A stretch of 64,000 nucleotides of DNA, taken from positions 54,251,768 through 54,315,767 of the forward strand of contig NC_064831.1 of NCBI RefSeq assembly GCF_024166365.1. Direction: 5' to 3'. Position 1 is the first letter of the stretch; the number at the start of each line of letters is the position of its first letter. This stretch comes from Elephas maximus indicus (taxonomy: Eukaryota > Chordata > Mammalia > Proboscidea > Elephantidae). Shown here piece by piece: positions 21,781 to 31,408 of the stretch. The notes below the pieces were generated by a model. The model was not told the origin of the DNA, did not search any database, and saw nothing but the letters and a program-made list of their open reading frames with translations. The position numbers were made by a program, and so were the translations under genes.

Positions 21781-21824
21781 CCACTGCTTGCCCCAGAAGA
21801 AATCTCCAAGACTTCTAAAATGGT

Positions 21825-22010
21825 GTCCGTGCAGGGATTCTCAGCCCTGGCTACACATCAGAATTGCTGGAGAGTGCTTAAAATCCCCCATGTCCAGGCT
21901 GCACCCTGCACCAATTACATCAGCATCTCTGAGAGTGTGGTCTGGGCTGCAGTATTTTTTAAAACTCCTCAGGGAATTCTAATGAACAGTCCAGGTTAAG
22001 AGCAACTTTG
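21825..22010 (+). mobile_element. hAT-type non-autonomous DNA element (MER5 group)
   Basis: CTGGCTACACATCAGAATTGC, ACATCAGCATCTCTGAGAGT and GGGAATTCTAATGAACAGTC are typical of MER5-like Charlie-derived elements. Confidence 0.65.
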
Positions 22011-22344
22011 TTGATGTCACAGAGACCTGGGAAAATGAAAGCATCCTCCGTCAGCCTGCCAAACTGCAGACACATCTGAGCACCTGCTTTGTGCAAGACA
22101 CTCTGAGGAACTGTGAGCCACTGGAGCTTGGAGCTCTGTAGGAAGAGAAGACAAGCCCATGGGGAAAGATGTGACTGCGGCAGGAAGCAAAGGGCAGTGA
22201 AAGGAGTGACATCCAGAAGCACGCTTTGGTGCCTGGTGACTTTCCAGAGCCTACCAACCCACTGAGGAGGCAGACAGGGACTGCGATCTGTCTATGTCAC
22301 CCATGGCACACATCAAAGAGCGCTGAGCTCGACACAGAAGACAT

Positions 22345-22565
22345 GTGAAGGTTAAATTCATGGACTTTGAAGCCAGACTGCCTGTGTGTGGATCCCAACA
22401 CTGCAAGAGGTTTACTGTGCGGCCTAGGGCAAGTTACTTGGTCTCTCTGTGCCTCTATCCCCATCTGTCAAATGAAGCTAATAATAGCATTGATCTCATA
22501 GGTTGTTGTGAACATTCAATTAGTTATCGATATGAGTGAAGCACTTAGACCAGTGCCTGGCACAT
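22345..22565 (+). repeat. MIR, nearly complete
   Basis: CATGGACTTTGAAGCCAGAC, AGGGCAAGTTACTTGGTCTC, AGGTTGTTGTGAACATTCAA and CAGTGCCTGGCACATGATAA. Confidence 0.92.
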
Positions 22566-23570
22566 GATAAAGTGTTCTTGTGTATTAACTATTTTTATTA
22601 TTTCTTAAATATCTGGTGTGAGCTCCCCAAGGGAAGAAAATGAGTCTTAATCATTTTTGCACCCTATCCCACACCCAGCCTGGCCCAGAGCAGATTCTTA
22701 GCAAGCGTCCAATGTGCTTACGCCCTTCCTGGGCCACCATCTCAGGCCAGAAGAGGACACAGATGGTTCCTCCCAGGGGTTTGCTCCACCAGTGGGAGGC
22801 AGGCCAGAAGCCTCCTCCTCACAAGGGGAGGGGACTTACCTTTCTCAGCCCCACCCAGCTCTGCCCACCCTGGCCTGTGCCCTCTGCTCTCCCACGCTCA
22901 GTGTGTAGAACAGGCCTGGCAGCCCTTCCTGCATCCTCCCTCAGAAGACCTGCTTCTTTGTCCTCTAGCTTTGTTGAACTCAGCAAGGCCTTGACCTCAC
23001 CACAGTGACAGGATGGGGAAGGGGAAGAGAGAAGAGAGAAGGGCTCAGGGGATGGGAGGCCTTGCCTTTCCCCCAAGGCCCTGGAAGGTGGGGATTTCCC
23101 AGACATGTATGCACACTCATTCACTCTACAAACACTCATCAGCCTAACTCCTGGGGCCAGGTGCTGGTGTGTGGGGGACAGGAGCCTGATGTTGGGAAGG
23201 GTCAGGTCTACTCCAGCAGGCATTATGAGGGGCCTTGAGGGGAAGATAAGGCTTGATTTGGACTTGAAAGAGTAATGCTTGCCAGAGGACTGGCAGAGTG
23301 TGGGGGGGTGGGGTAAAGTGGGGGGGCATGCTAGGTGGGAGCAGCTGGGTGTGCAAAGTGCTGGTCGTGTGAAATCATCTGTCATTTACTGCTACACGGA
23401 TGCCCACCTGAGCCAGAACAGGGGTCACACTGGCATCATGACCCGAGCACATGCCATCGCCCACTGTTTGGAGCAGAGGCTGGTGACACTGGGGCAGTGA
23501 GTGCTGGACCAGGGTACCCAAACTATGCCCACTTTTAGGGCTACAGACTCCACCCACCAATTTCCCTTGG
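22566..23570. other. Intergenic, no gene seen
   Basis: Unique, moderately GC-rich. A 188-codon minus-strand ORF at 22,819-23,385 overlaps several plus-strand ORFs and shows no domain. Confidence 0.5.
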
Positions 23571-23574
23571 CTCA

Positions 23575-23700
23575 GGAATCAGACAGGCCTGTTTGTATTC
23601 CTGCTCAGCCACTTTCTGGACAAGTCACTTTCCTTTTCTGAGTCTCAGTTGCCTCATCTATAAAATGGGAATAATTACACCTTTCTCTCAGGGCAAATGT
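23575..23700 (+). repeat. MIR
   Basis: TTTCTGGACAAGTCACTTTC then CTCAGTTGCCTCATCTATAAAATGGG. Confidence 0.85.
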
Positions 23701-24710
23701 GAAGACCAAGCAAGACATTTGAGAAAGTAGCAGCTCAGATCTCAGCTCCTCTCCCCAGGCAGATGCTTTTCTCCCTCAAGTCAGCCTGTCACTTGTGTCA
23801 TATCTCTCTACCCTTGCTGTCCCTGCCTCTGTCTCCAAAATTCTTTCTTCCTTTACCTTTCACCTCTCCAAGCTCAGCCCATTCGTTCTTCAAACATTTC
23901 CTGGTGCTCATCCTGAAGCAGACCTTGGGCTGGGCTCTGGGAAAACAGAGGCACTGGCCCTGCCCTTCAGGAGCTCACAGCTGAGCAGAGATGATATCCT
24001 GGGAACAAATATCTGGAATCACATGTTCTGGGGCCAGGTCAGTGGCGAAGCAGAGTCTCAAGGGAGGCCGGAGATGGGAGGGATGGTCCCTGAGTGTCTG
24101 GGGGGTGAGGGAGGAGTTCCTGAGGAAAGGAATTCTTCCTAGACCCCCTCTGTCAGCTCTTCAGAACTCACAATCATATCTGCTGAGCTAAAGGTATCAT
24201 TTCCCCTTCCCGCATTTACTAACAGGTCCTTTGGGTGATTCCTGTCACCTTTCTCTACACTCTGCCAGTAACAGAGACTCTGGTGGATCCACAAGGGAAG
24301 GAAGGATGGGTAGGCCCGTGTTTCCTCCCCCACTCCCCCTGAAGAGAAACTGCCACGCTAGACTTAGCTACGCTGAGAGCAGCACCTTCCACACCCTTGA
24401 CTGAGCCCTGGCCTCAGAACTCTGTGGACACTGGCCCTCCCTTCGGTGCCCTGCTCTGTACTCCCTGGTCTGCAAGGTGACTCCTCTCGGCGAAGCTCCA
24501 AGTCCTGCCCAGTTAGGAGCAGCTGCATCCCGGAGGACCAAGGCACAGGAGGCCAAGCCCAGCCTTCTATGACAGGACAGGGCCCTACTCCTTCCTCTCA
24601 GACCAGCTCTCAAGGCAAAGAGTCCCCAGGCTCCCTCTGCCTTTTCTTTTCATGAGATTTTTCTGATTCCATTACTTCATCCACATAGAATATTTTTTTC
24701 GTTCTACCCA
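23701..24710. other. Intergenic, no gene seen
   Basis: Unique sequence. The stretch near 23,890-24,020 has the feel of an ancient LINE but was not assigned. Confidence 0.45.
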
Positions 24711-24714
24711 TATT

Positions 24715-24890
24715 AAACCAACATTTATGGACAATCTCTTATGGCCAGGCACTGTGCCAAGTGTTGCCGATTATCTCATTTAATCTGAGAGTTGAATACC
24801 TTTTCAGGCAAGTGTTATTATTATCCTTATTTTATAGATGGGGAAACTGAGACCCAAAGAGTATAGTGGGCATTTGCATTGATTTTGGCT
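24715..24890 (-). repeat. MIR
   Basis: GGCCAGGCACTGTGCCAAGTG, ATTATCTCATTTAATCTGAG and GATGGGGAAACTGAGACCCA. Confidence 0.85.
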
Positions 24891-24950
24891 CTCCTATTTC
24901 CAAACCCCCTTCCTATTTGGGAGGAAACACCTATGGTGGCTGTATTGAGT

Positions 24951-25167
24951 TTTGTTGTTGTTGTTGTTGTTGTTAGGAGCTACTGAGTCGATTTCAACTC
25001 AAAGCCATCCCATATGACAAAGCAGAACTGCCTGTAATGTTTTCTAGGCTGTAATCTTTATGGAAGCAGATCGCCAAATCTTTCTCCCACAGAGCTGCTG
25101 GGTGTATTTGAACCACCAACCTTTCAGTTACCAGCTGACTGCTTAACTGTTGCACCACCATGGTTCC
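24951..25167 (-). repeat. AfroSINE with (GTT)n tail
   Basis: Antisense copy with a long (TTG)n tract at its left end, ending TTGCACCACCATGGTTCC. The long form with the TAATCTTTATGGAAGCAGAT segment. Confidence 0.92.
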
Positions 25168-25182
25168 TCATATTGGGTATAA

Positions 25183-25331
25183 ACCAAACCTGTTGCCATC
25201 AAGTCGCTTCCGACTCACAGTGATCCTATAGAACTGCCCCACAGGGTTTCCAAGGAGCAACTAGTGGGTTTGAACTGCTGGTCTTTAGGTTAGCAGCCGT
25301 AGCTCTTAACCACTATACCACCAGCATTTCC
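25183..25331 (-). repeat. AfroSINE with 14 bp TSD
   Basis: Target duplication CATATTGGGTATAA at 25169-25182 and 25332-25345. It sits immediately beside another antisense copy. Confidence 0.95.
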
Positions 25332-25500
25332 CATATTGGGTATAAGTGGATGTAATATACCATATTCCATCACCAGTTCTGAAGAGGGAAGATCTTCACT
25401 CCCTGCAGTGCAGTGAATTACTTAAAATGACCCTTCTAGCAATAGTCTTTGAGACTCACAATGATTGAGTGGGACTATGCAAATAAATACATGGAATCTG

Positions 25501-26115
25501 TGATGGTTGGGGTTATTTGTCAACTTAAGTAGGCCATGATCCCCAGTATTGCATGGCTGTTCTCCATTTTGTGATCTAATGTAATTATCCTCCATTTTAT
25601 GGTGTGTTGTAACTCCTAGCCTCTACATCTGTGGTTGTGTTAATGAGGCAGGATTAGGGATATATCTTGAATCACCACTTTCCTGGAGGGTGTGGCTCAA
25701 GTCACCACCCTTACCTCAGTCACTATCCTTACTAAAGGGCATGACTCAAGTTACTGCCTTCTCAAGTAGGGGGAGTTTCTTTGAGAGTGTAGTCTGTATT
25801 AATGTATGTGAATGCTCTGGGGAAGTTCTCTCTCTCACTCTGAATCCTGCATCCGGTTGGTGATCATCTGATCTCTGGTTCTTGGAGCTTGAGCCAGCAA
25901 CCTGTCATCTGACCTGCCAGTTCTGGGTTTCTCCAGCTTGGTTGCCCCTTGAGCCAGCAGCCTGTAGTCTGACCTGCTCATCAGCCCCTGCAGCCACACT
26001 GGTCAGGAGAAGCCACCAGCCTGATGCCTGACTCACAGATTTGGGACTTGCTAGCCTCCACAACCACATGAGCCACTTCCTTGAGATACAGTTTGTGAGT
26101 TCTGTGAGACATTGC
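25501..26115 (+). mobile_element. MaLR-like LTR, second family
   Basis: Starts TGATGGTTGGGGTTATTTG and shares GGCCATGATCCCCAGTATTG and CTCCATTTTGTGAT with the LTRs at 17.1, 35.9 and 43.9 kb, but the rest differs. The 3' boundary is unclear. Confidence 0.6.
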
Positions 26116-26940
26116 AGCAAATTATGGAAACCAAAGACGGAGGGAGAGTACTTAGTGGAGAAGGAGTAGTTGGTGTTAGAGATGATGAAGTGGGACAGCC
26201 GTTTAGAAAACTTGGATGTTTGGGACATCTTTAACCTCTGCCTCATAGGAACCAGTTTTGTTCTGACCCTTGTAAAAGAAATTATTCAAGAAATCATTCG
26301 TTCACTCCCCATCTCCAGCATCCATGAAACTAAAGCTTGTCCAATCAGATGCTTCTGCCCAGCACTTTAAATCTCCAATAAGTAATACCAAGATGTTCAC
26401 AGTGAGATCCAGCAGGGGTCCAGCATCAGTGGAGTCATCCTCGATGGATTATTCCTCCTGCCCGGCCTCTGGATCCTCTCTGGTTCCTGCTGCTCCAACC
26501 CCCCACTGACTCAGTTCCTCCAGTTTTCCAGTAAATCCCTTTGTGCAGAGTTGGCAAGAACCTGATGGATACTGGAAAAGACAGGAATTTGCTCAATGGC
26601 TGAAGGACCCAGAATCAAACAAGGACATCTTTCACACCTAGGATTTTTCCATCTTATCACAGAGGTTCCACACTAAGAGAGGTGCAGGGGATTTCCAGGA
26701 CCATCGTGAAGAGAAGTCCGAGGATGACAGCATATGTAGCAGGCTAGAGGGCAGCCAGTCCAGATTGGAGCAGGGAACAAGATGGCTCCAGGGGGGATGT
26801 CTCCAAGGAAGCAGTGAAACTCATACCTCAGGCACTCTGTTTCAACCTACCAAATGGTGCTTTACTCCTTGAGAGGAAAGTTTGGGGATGAATTTACTAA
26901 TGTACACAGAAAAATTAAATAAATAACAAAGCAATTATTA
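26116..26940 (+). other. Unclassified block with pseudogene-like texture
   Basis: Two overlapping plus-strand frames (26170-26370 and 26324-26509) switch around 26,330-26,370. A third frame is open from about 26,540 to a TAG at 26639. The block ends in an A-rich string near 26,910-26,960. This could be a frameshifted retrocopy or retroviral internal sequence. I do not recognise a family and claim no function. Confidence 0.25.
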
Positions 26941-27440
26941 ACTCCTGAAAAAACAAAAAGGTGTATAAGTGAGGAAATGTCATCACAATAGGCTATGGCT
27001 TGGCTGTGAGCTGTGGGTAATGTTTACATAGTACTAATAATGTAAACGGTACATTTTTATCTAATCTCAATAGAAAACAGGATGGGGGATGGGGAAATAC
27101 ATAAGCATTAAAAGCTCATCTTTCATAGTAGGAAGTCAATAGATACATAAAACTGAAAGTCATAAAATAACATTGTAATAATGCTTTTTTGAAATACGGT
27201 GGTAAATAAAAGAAAACAGTTTCAAGAGCTAAGAATGGTGGCTTCTGGGGAACGAGGTTCAGGTGTGGGGCATTATGGGACAGGATATTGTGGTTTATAG
27301 CTATAAGACTAGTAAACTACTTTCCCTTGAAAACTATGTACAGATGTTGCTTGGATAAAAGTTGAAAGAAAATAGGTGGGATCAAATTGTTACAAAAAAA
27401 AAAAAAGCAGAGAAAATCACAGCTACAGATAAGAGTTAAT
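26941..27440. other. Intergenic AT-rich sequence, no gene
   Basis: Contains an A12 run near 27,395; probably an old LINE remnant, not assigned. Confidence 0.4.
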
Positions 27441-27460
27441 AGTCATCATAGTGCCTAATA

Positions 27461-27658
27461 GTGCCTGGTGGTGCAATGGTTAAAACACGTGGCTGCTAGC
27501 CAAAAGGTCGATGGTTCAAACCCACCAGCCTCTTCAAGGGAGTAAGATGTGATAGTCTGCTTCTGTAAAGATTTACAGCCTTGGGAACATTTTGGGGCAG
27601 TTCCACTCTGTCCTACAGGGTTGCTATGAGTCCAACTCAATGGCAGTGGGTTTGGTTT
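27461..27658 (+). repeat. AfroSINE, sense, with TSD
   Basis: Target duplication ATAGTGCCTAATA (27448-27460) against ATGGCACCTAATA (27659-27671). Confidence 0.9.
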
Positions 27659-27751
27659 ATGGCACCTAATAACTGAGCACTTACTGTACACCAATCACTG
27701 CATTATTATTATTATCCACATTTTACAGACGAGACTTAGTAAGATTCACAT

Positions 27752-27902
27752 GTTGTTGTCTGCCATTGAGTTGATTCTGACTCATAGGGACCCTATAGGA
27801 TAGAGTAGAATTGCCCCATAGGGTTTCCTAGAAGCAGCTGGTGGATTCAAACTGCCAACATTTTGGTTAGTAGCTGAGCTTAACCACTGCACCAGGGCTC
27901 CC
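27752..27902 (-). repeat. AfroSINE
   Basis: Antisense copy, GTTGTTGTCTGCCATTGAG to CACTGCACCAGGGCTCC. Inverted relative to the copy about 90 bp to its left. Confidence 0.92.
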
Positions 27903-28304
27903 TATAGTTAACATGTATTAGAGACAGGATTTAAACCCAGGCAGTCTGACTCTCCAGAGCCCTAATTACACCATATCTTGTAAAAGCTCCAAGCTCTCCA
28001 TTAACCATTAGGAAGAGCAGAAGGAGACTGGTATGGGGTGGGTAGTTGATCGTCAGGATAATTCATTAGGTACAGCAGGACCAGTGGGCTCCTCCCCTTC
28101 TTCTTCTGCCTAATAGAGTGGCCAGAGGATGCGGCTTTGGACTTAGGATAAAGCCTGAGTGAGGACAGCTCCCTGAAGAAGAGACTATCCTGCCTTGGGA
28201 GGGCTCTTAACGAGGATGGTGGGGAGAAGACTAGGGAGAACCAGAGCAGAGGGTGAGGGTGAGGGAACAGCTCTACTTAGAAGTGAAATACACCATGGTG
28301 CACC

Positions 28305-28400
28305 ATGCTCATGTTGTTGGGTGCCATCAAGCCCATTTTTAACTCATAGCAACCCCGTGCTCAGAGTAAAGCTCTACTTTTCCGGCAATTGGTCCTGAAC
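28305..28400 (-). repeat. AfroSINE/RTE 3' tail fragment
   Basis: ATGTTGTTGGGTGCCATCAA then AACTCATAGCAACCCCGTG. A partial antisense tail, ambiguous between SINE and LINE. Confidence 0.7.
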
Positions 28401-28439
28401 ATGCCTGCTCCCCACCTAGTCCCCAGCAGAAAAGCTAGT

Positions 28440-28742
28440 CTAACAACACACCCTATCCAGTTGCAGAATTCCCCCACGTGTCTGTCAGTTCGTTGTACTG
28501 TGGGGACTTGAGTGTTGCTGTGATGCTGGAAGCTATGCCACCGGCATTCAGATACCAGCAGGGTCAACCATGGAGGACAGGTTTCAGCTGAGCTTCCAGA
28601 CTAAGACAGACTAGGAAGAAGGACCCAGCAGTCTACTTCTGAAAAGCATCAACCAGTGAAAACCTTATGAATAGCAGCGGAACATACTCTGATATAGTGC
28701 CAGAAGATAAGCCCCCCAGGTGAGAAGGCACTCAAAAGGCGA
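28440..28742 (+). mobile_element. RTE-clade LINE, 5' UTR segment
   Basis: GATGCTGGAAGCTATGCCAC, CTGAGCTTCCAGACTAAGAC and GAAGGCACTCAAAAGGCGAC match the 5' leader of the afrotherian RTE as I recall it. It breaks at GGGCTGCCTC and is joined to an inverted RT segment. Confidence 0.7.
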
Positions 28743-29848
28743 CTGGGGAAGGGCTGCCTCATTTGATTTCTTAACCAATGCTTCCATGGGCATTGATTGT
28801 GGCTCCAGATAAAATGAAATCCTTGACAACTTCAATATTTTCTCCATTTATCATGATGTTGCTTATTGGTTCAGTTGTGAGGATTTTTGTTTTCTTTATG
28901 TTAAGGGGTAACCCAAAATGAAGGCTGTGGTCTTTGATCTTCATTAGCGAGTACTTCAAGTCCTCTTTGCTTTCAGCAAAGAAGGTTGTGTCATCTGCAT
29001 ACTGCAGACTGTTAATAAGTCTTCTTCTAATCCTGATGCTGCACTCTTCTTCATATCGTCCAGCTTCTCGGATTATTTGCTCAGCATACAGATTGAATGG
29101 GTATGGTGAAAGAATACATCCTGGACATACACCTTTTCTGATTTTAAACTGTGCAGTATCCCCTTGTTCTGTTTGAACAACTGCCTCTTAATCTATGTAC
29201 AGGTTCCTCATAAGCACAATTAAGAGTTTTGGAATTCCCATTCTTCCCAACGTTATCCATAATTTATTGTGATCCGCAAAGTCAAATGCTTTGCATAGTC
29301 AGTAAAACACAGGTAAACATCTTTCCAGTTATTCTCTGCTTTCAGCCAAGATCCATCTGACATCAGCAGTGATATCCCTCGTTCCATGTCCTCCTCTGAA
29401 TTAGGCTTGAATTTCTGGCAGTTCCTTGTCGATGTACTGCTGCAACTGTTTTTTAATATTTTCAGTAAAATTTTACTCATGTGATGTTAATGATATTGTT
29501 CAATAATTTCCTCATTCTGTTGGATCATCTTTCTTTGGAATGGGCACAAATATGGATCTCTGCCAGCCAGCTGGCCAGGTAGCTATCTACCAAATTTCTT
29601 GGTATAGACTAGTGAGCGCTTCTAGCATTGTATCCATTTGTTGAAACATCTCAATTGATATTCCGTCAGTTCCTGAAGCCTCGTTTTTCACCAATGCCTT
29701 CAGTGCAACTTGGACTTCTTCCTTCAGTACCATGGGTTCTTGATCATATGCTACCTCCTGAAGTGGCTGAATTTCAACTAGTTCTTTTTGGTACAGTGAC
29801 TCTGTGAATCCCTTCCATCTTCTTTTGATGCTTCCTGCATTGTTATTA
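28743..29848 (-). mobile_element. RTE-clade LINE, reverse transcriptase segment (inverted)
   Basis: Minus-strand frames carry BovB/RTE reverse transcriptase motifs. K-N-E-A-S-G-T-D-G-I lies near 29,680. Q-Y-A-D-D-T-T-F-F-A lies near 28,975-29,005 and holds the catalytic Y-A-D-D. L-N-I-K-K-T-K-I follows near 28,870-28,900. Stops and frameshifts show it is dead. The thumb and 3' end are missing. Confidence 0.9.
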
Positions 29849-30460
29849 AAAAGCTCAATATCATCACTCAGAACAAGGCCAGTGGCTGACTGCAGGACAG
29901 ACCACAATTACTCATATGCAAGTTCAAGGTGAAGCTGAAGAAAATTAAAGCAAGTCCACAAGAGCCAATGAGTACATCCCATCTGAATTCAGAGGCCACC
30001 TCAAAAACAAATTTGATGCACTGAACACTAATGACCGAAGACCAGATGAGCTGTGGAATGACATCTAGGACATCATGCATGAAGAAAGCAAGAGAGCATT
30101 AAAAAGACAGAAAAGATAAAAAAGACCAGAATGGATATCAGAAGAGACTCTGAAAGTTGCTCTTGAACGTCAAGTAGCTAAAGTAAAATGAAGAAATGAT
30201 CAAGGAAAAGAGCTGAACAGAAGATTTCAAAGGGTGGCTCAAGAAGACAAAGTATTTAATGAAATGTGCAAAGACCTGGAATTACAAAACCAAAAGGGAA
30301 GAGCATGCTTGGCATTTCTCAACCTGAAAGAACTGAATATTCAAGCCCTGGGTTGCAATATTGAAGGATTCTACGGGCAAAAAATTTAACGAGGCAGAAA
30401 ACATCAAAAGAAGATGGGAAGAACACAGAGTCATCCTGCAAATGCTAATGTATTTCCGGA
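29848..30460 (+). mobile_element. RTE-clade LINE, endonuclease-RT linker segment
   Basis: Plus-strand sequence reading F-D-A-L-N-T-N-D-R-R-P-D-E-L-W-N-D and P-E-W-I-S-E-E-T-L, the region between endonuclease and RT. Its right end repeats about 40 bases that also begin the inverted RT segment (CATCAAAAGAAGATGG...CACAGAGTCA). Dead: stops occur throughout. Confidence 0.85.
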
Positions 30461-30484
30461 ATGAAAGGGTGGTGGCTCAGACTT

Positions 30485-30508
30485 ATTTGCATACCCACAA
30501 TGCACTGC
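30485..30508 (+). promoter_or_regulatory. U5 distal sequence element (octamer plus ZNF143/STAF-like site)
   Basis: An exact octamer ATTTGCAT lies at 30485-30492 (-213 to -206 from the U5 start). It is followed directly by ACCCACAATGCACTGC, which resembles the SPH/STAF site bound by ZNF143. Vertebrate snRNA genes carry this Oct-1/ZNF143 pair at about -200 to -220, so type and spacing both fit. Confidence 0.8.
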
Positions 30509-30635
30509 ACATAGTACCAGTTTAAAGTGCCAGAAATTTTAATTCTATTTAACTCATACTTTCAAAAATTGTAGTTTTTTATTTACAAAATTCTGTGAAA
30601 TTTTTTCTTCAGGCACTGGGTTTTGGCGATAAATA

Positions 30636-30655
30636 GCCACCATCAGTGTACTAGG
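30636..30655 (+). promoter_or_regulatory. U5 proximal sequence element (candidate)
   Basis: GCCACCATCAGTGTACTAGG lies at about -62 to -43, where SNAPc binds snRNA promoters, and has the CACC-AT core of the PSE. The match in its second half is moderate. No TATA box follows at -30, which fits a Pol II (U1/U2/U4/U5-type) rather than a U6-type promoter. Confidence 0.6.
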
Positions 30656-30697
30656 AGTTTCTGTTACCCGAGGTGTAAGTTACACAGACAGTAAGAT

Positions 30698-30813
30698 ACA
30701 CTCTGGTTTCTTTTCATATCGTATAAATCTTTCGCCTTTTACTAAAGATTTCCGTGGAGAGGAACAAGTCTGAGTCTTAACTCAATTTTTTGAGGCCTTG
30801 TGTAAGCAAGGCT
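30698..30813 (+). ncRNA. U5 spliceosomal snRNA gene
   Basis: This is a 116-base match to U5 snRNA, the RNA of the U4/U6.U5 tri-snRNP that aligns the two exons during splicing. Numbering by position, loop 1 (GCCUUUUACU, 37-46) is intact at 30734-30743. The Sm site (AAUUUUUUG) is intact at 30784-30792. The 3' hairpin stem GCCUUG/CAAGGC is intact around a changed loop. Compared with human U5A as I remember it, I count about eight differences: 2 U>C, 15 C>U, 20 G>U, 71 C>G, 85 C>U and 105, 107, 108 in the 3' terminal loop. None falls in loop 1 or the Sm site. Upstream and downstream snRNA control elements are present, unlike most U5 pseudogenes. No poly(A) tail follows, so it is not a retrocopy of the RNA. 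Identity is near certain; expression is inferred. Confidence 0.92.
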
Positions 30814-30823
30814 GGTTTATGTT

Positions 30824-30836
30824 GTTAAACGAAAGA
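30824..30836 (+). terminator. U5 3' box
   Basis: GTTAAACGAAAGA starts 11 bases after the RNA 3' end. It fits the Pol II snRNA 3' box pattern GTTT-N-AAA-NN-AGA that directs Integrator-dependent 3' end formation. Confidence 0.75.
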
Positions 30837-30889
30837 TCTCCTGTAATTCGCTTAGTTTTTACGTGTTAGTTTTACAGTTAAGGCTGAAA

Positions 30890-31055
30890 TGCTGTGGGTA
30901 CACCAGTGAAGACGTTGACTGCTAACAAAGCATAACTGTTAAGAGTTCAAATTTATCAGCTTTTTTTTGGTAACTTTGTGGTATAGGTTTACTCTGTCTT
31001 GTAAGGTAGTAATGAGTGAGAATTGACTCAACAGCAATGGTTTAGTTTGGTTTTT
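30890..31055 (+). repeat. AfroSINE, strongly decayed
   Basis: Degenerate head, but a recognisable tail GAGAATTGACTCAACAGCAATGG then TTTGGTTTTT. Lies about 55 bp beyond the U5 3' box. Confidence 0.75.
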
Positions 31056-31122
31056 ATAATATGATTTTTAAAAATGGCGCCTGGGTCTGTAACACCTAAT
31101 GTCAGAGGTTTGAGTTGACCAA

Positions 31123-31365
31123 TTTTTTTTTTAAGTTTTTTTGTGTTTTAGGTGAAAGTTTCCAGCACAAATTAGTTTCTCATTCAAAGATTTACACACA
31201 AATTGTTTTGATTCTGACTCATAGCAACCCCATAGGACAGAGTGGAACTGCCCCTTAGGGTTTCCCAGGAGCACCTGGTGGATTGGAACTGCCAACCTTT
31301 TGGTTAGCCACTGTAGCACTTAACCACTATGCCACCAGGGTTTCCATTATGACAGTGGTTGCCCA
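31123..31365 (-). mobile_element. L1 3' UTR end, split by an AfroSINE
   Basis: TTTTTGTGTTTTAGGTGAAAGTTT is the reverse of the young L1 3' end (compare 55,140). The L1 resumes after the SINE as TCCATTATGACAGTGG. Confidence 0.75.
31209..31345 (-). repeat. AfroSINE, tail-truncated, in L1
   Basis: Starts TTGATTCTGACTCATAGC, lacking the outer tail, and ends TATGCCACCAGGGTTTCC. Confidence 0.9.
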
Positions 31366-31408
31366 GTTCTTTTTGGTACAGTGGCTCTGTGTATTCCTTC
31401 CATCTTTT
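31366..31408 (-). repeat. RTE fragment
   Basis: AGTTCTTTTTGGTACAGTGG plus CTCTGTGTATTCCTTCCATC equals the start of the RT segment at 29,780-29,825. Confidence 0.7.

Noticed and set aside
22819-23385. 188-codon minus-strand ORF
   Set aside because: Low-complexity Ser/Pro/Leu composition, overlapping ORFs on the other strand, no domain, no splice or promoter context.
28771-29907. Functional reverse transcriptase gene
   Set aside because: Although Y-A-D-D is preserved, the frame is broken, the 3' end is missing and the element is rearranged.
30700-30813. U5 retro-pseudogene
   Set aside because: No poly(A) tail or target duplication adjoins the RNA. Octamer, ZNF143-like site, PSE-like site and 3' box occur at the right distances, which a retrocopy would not carry.
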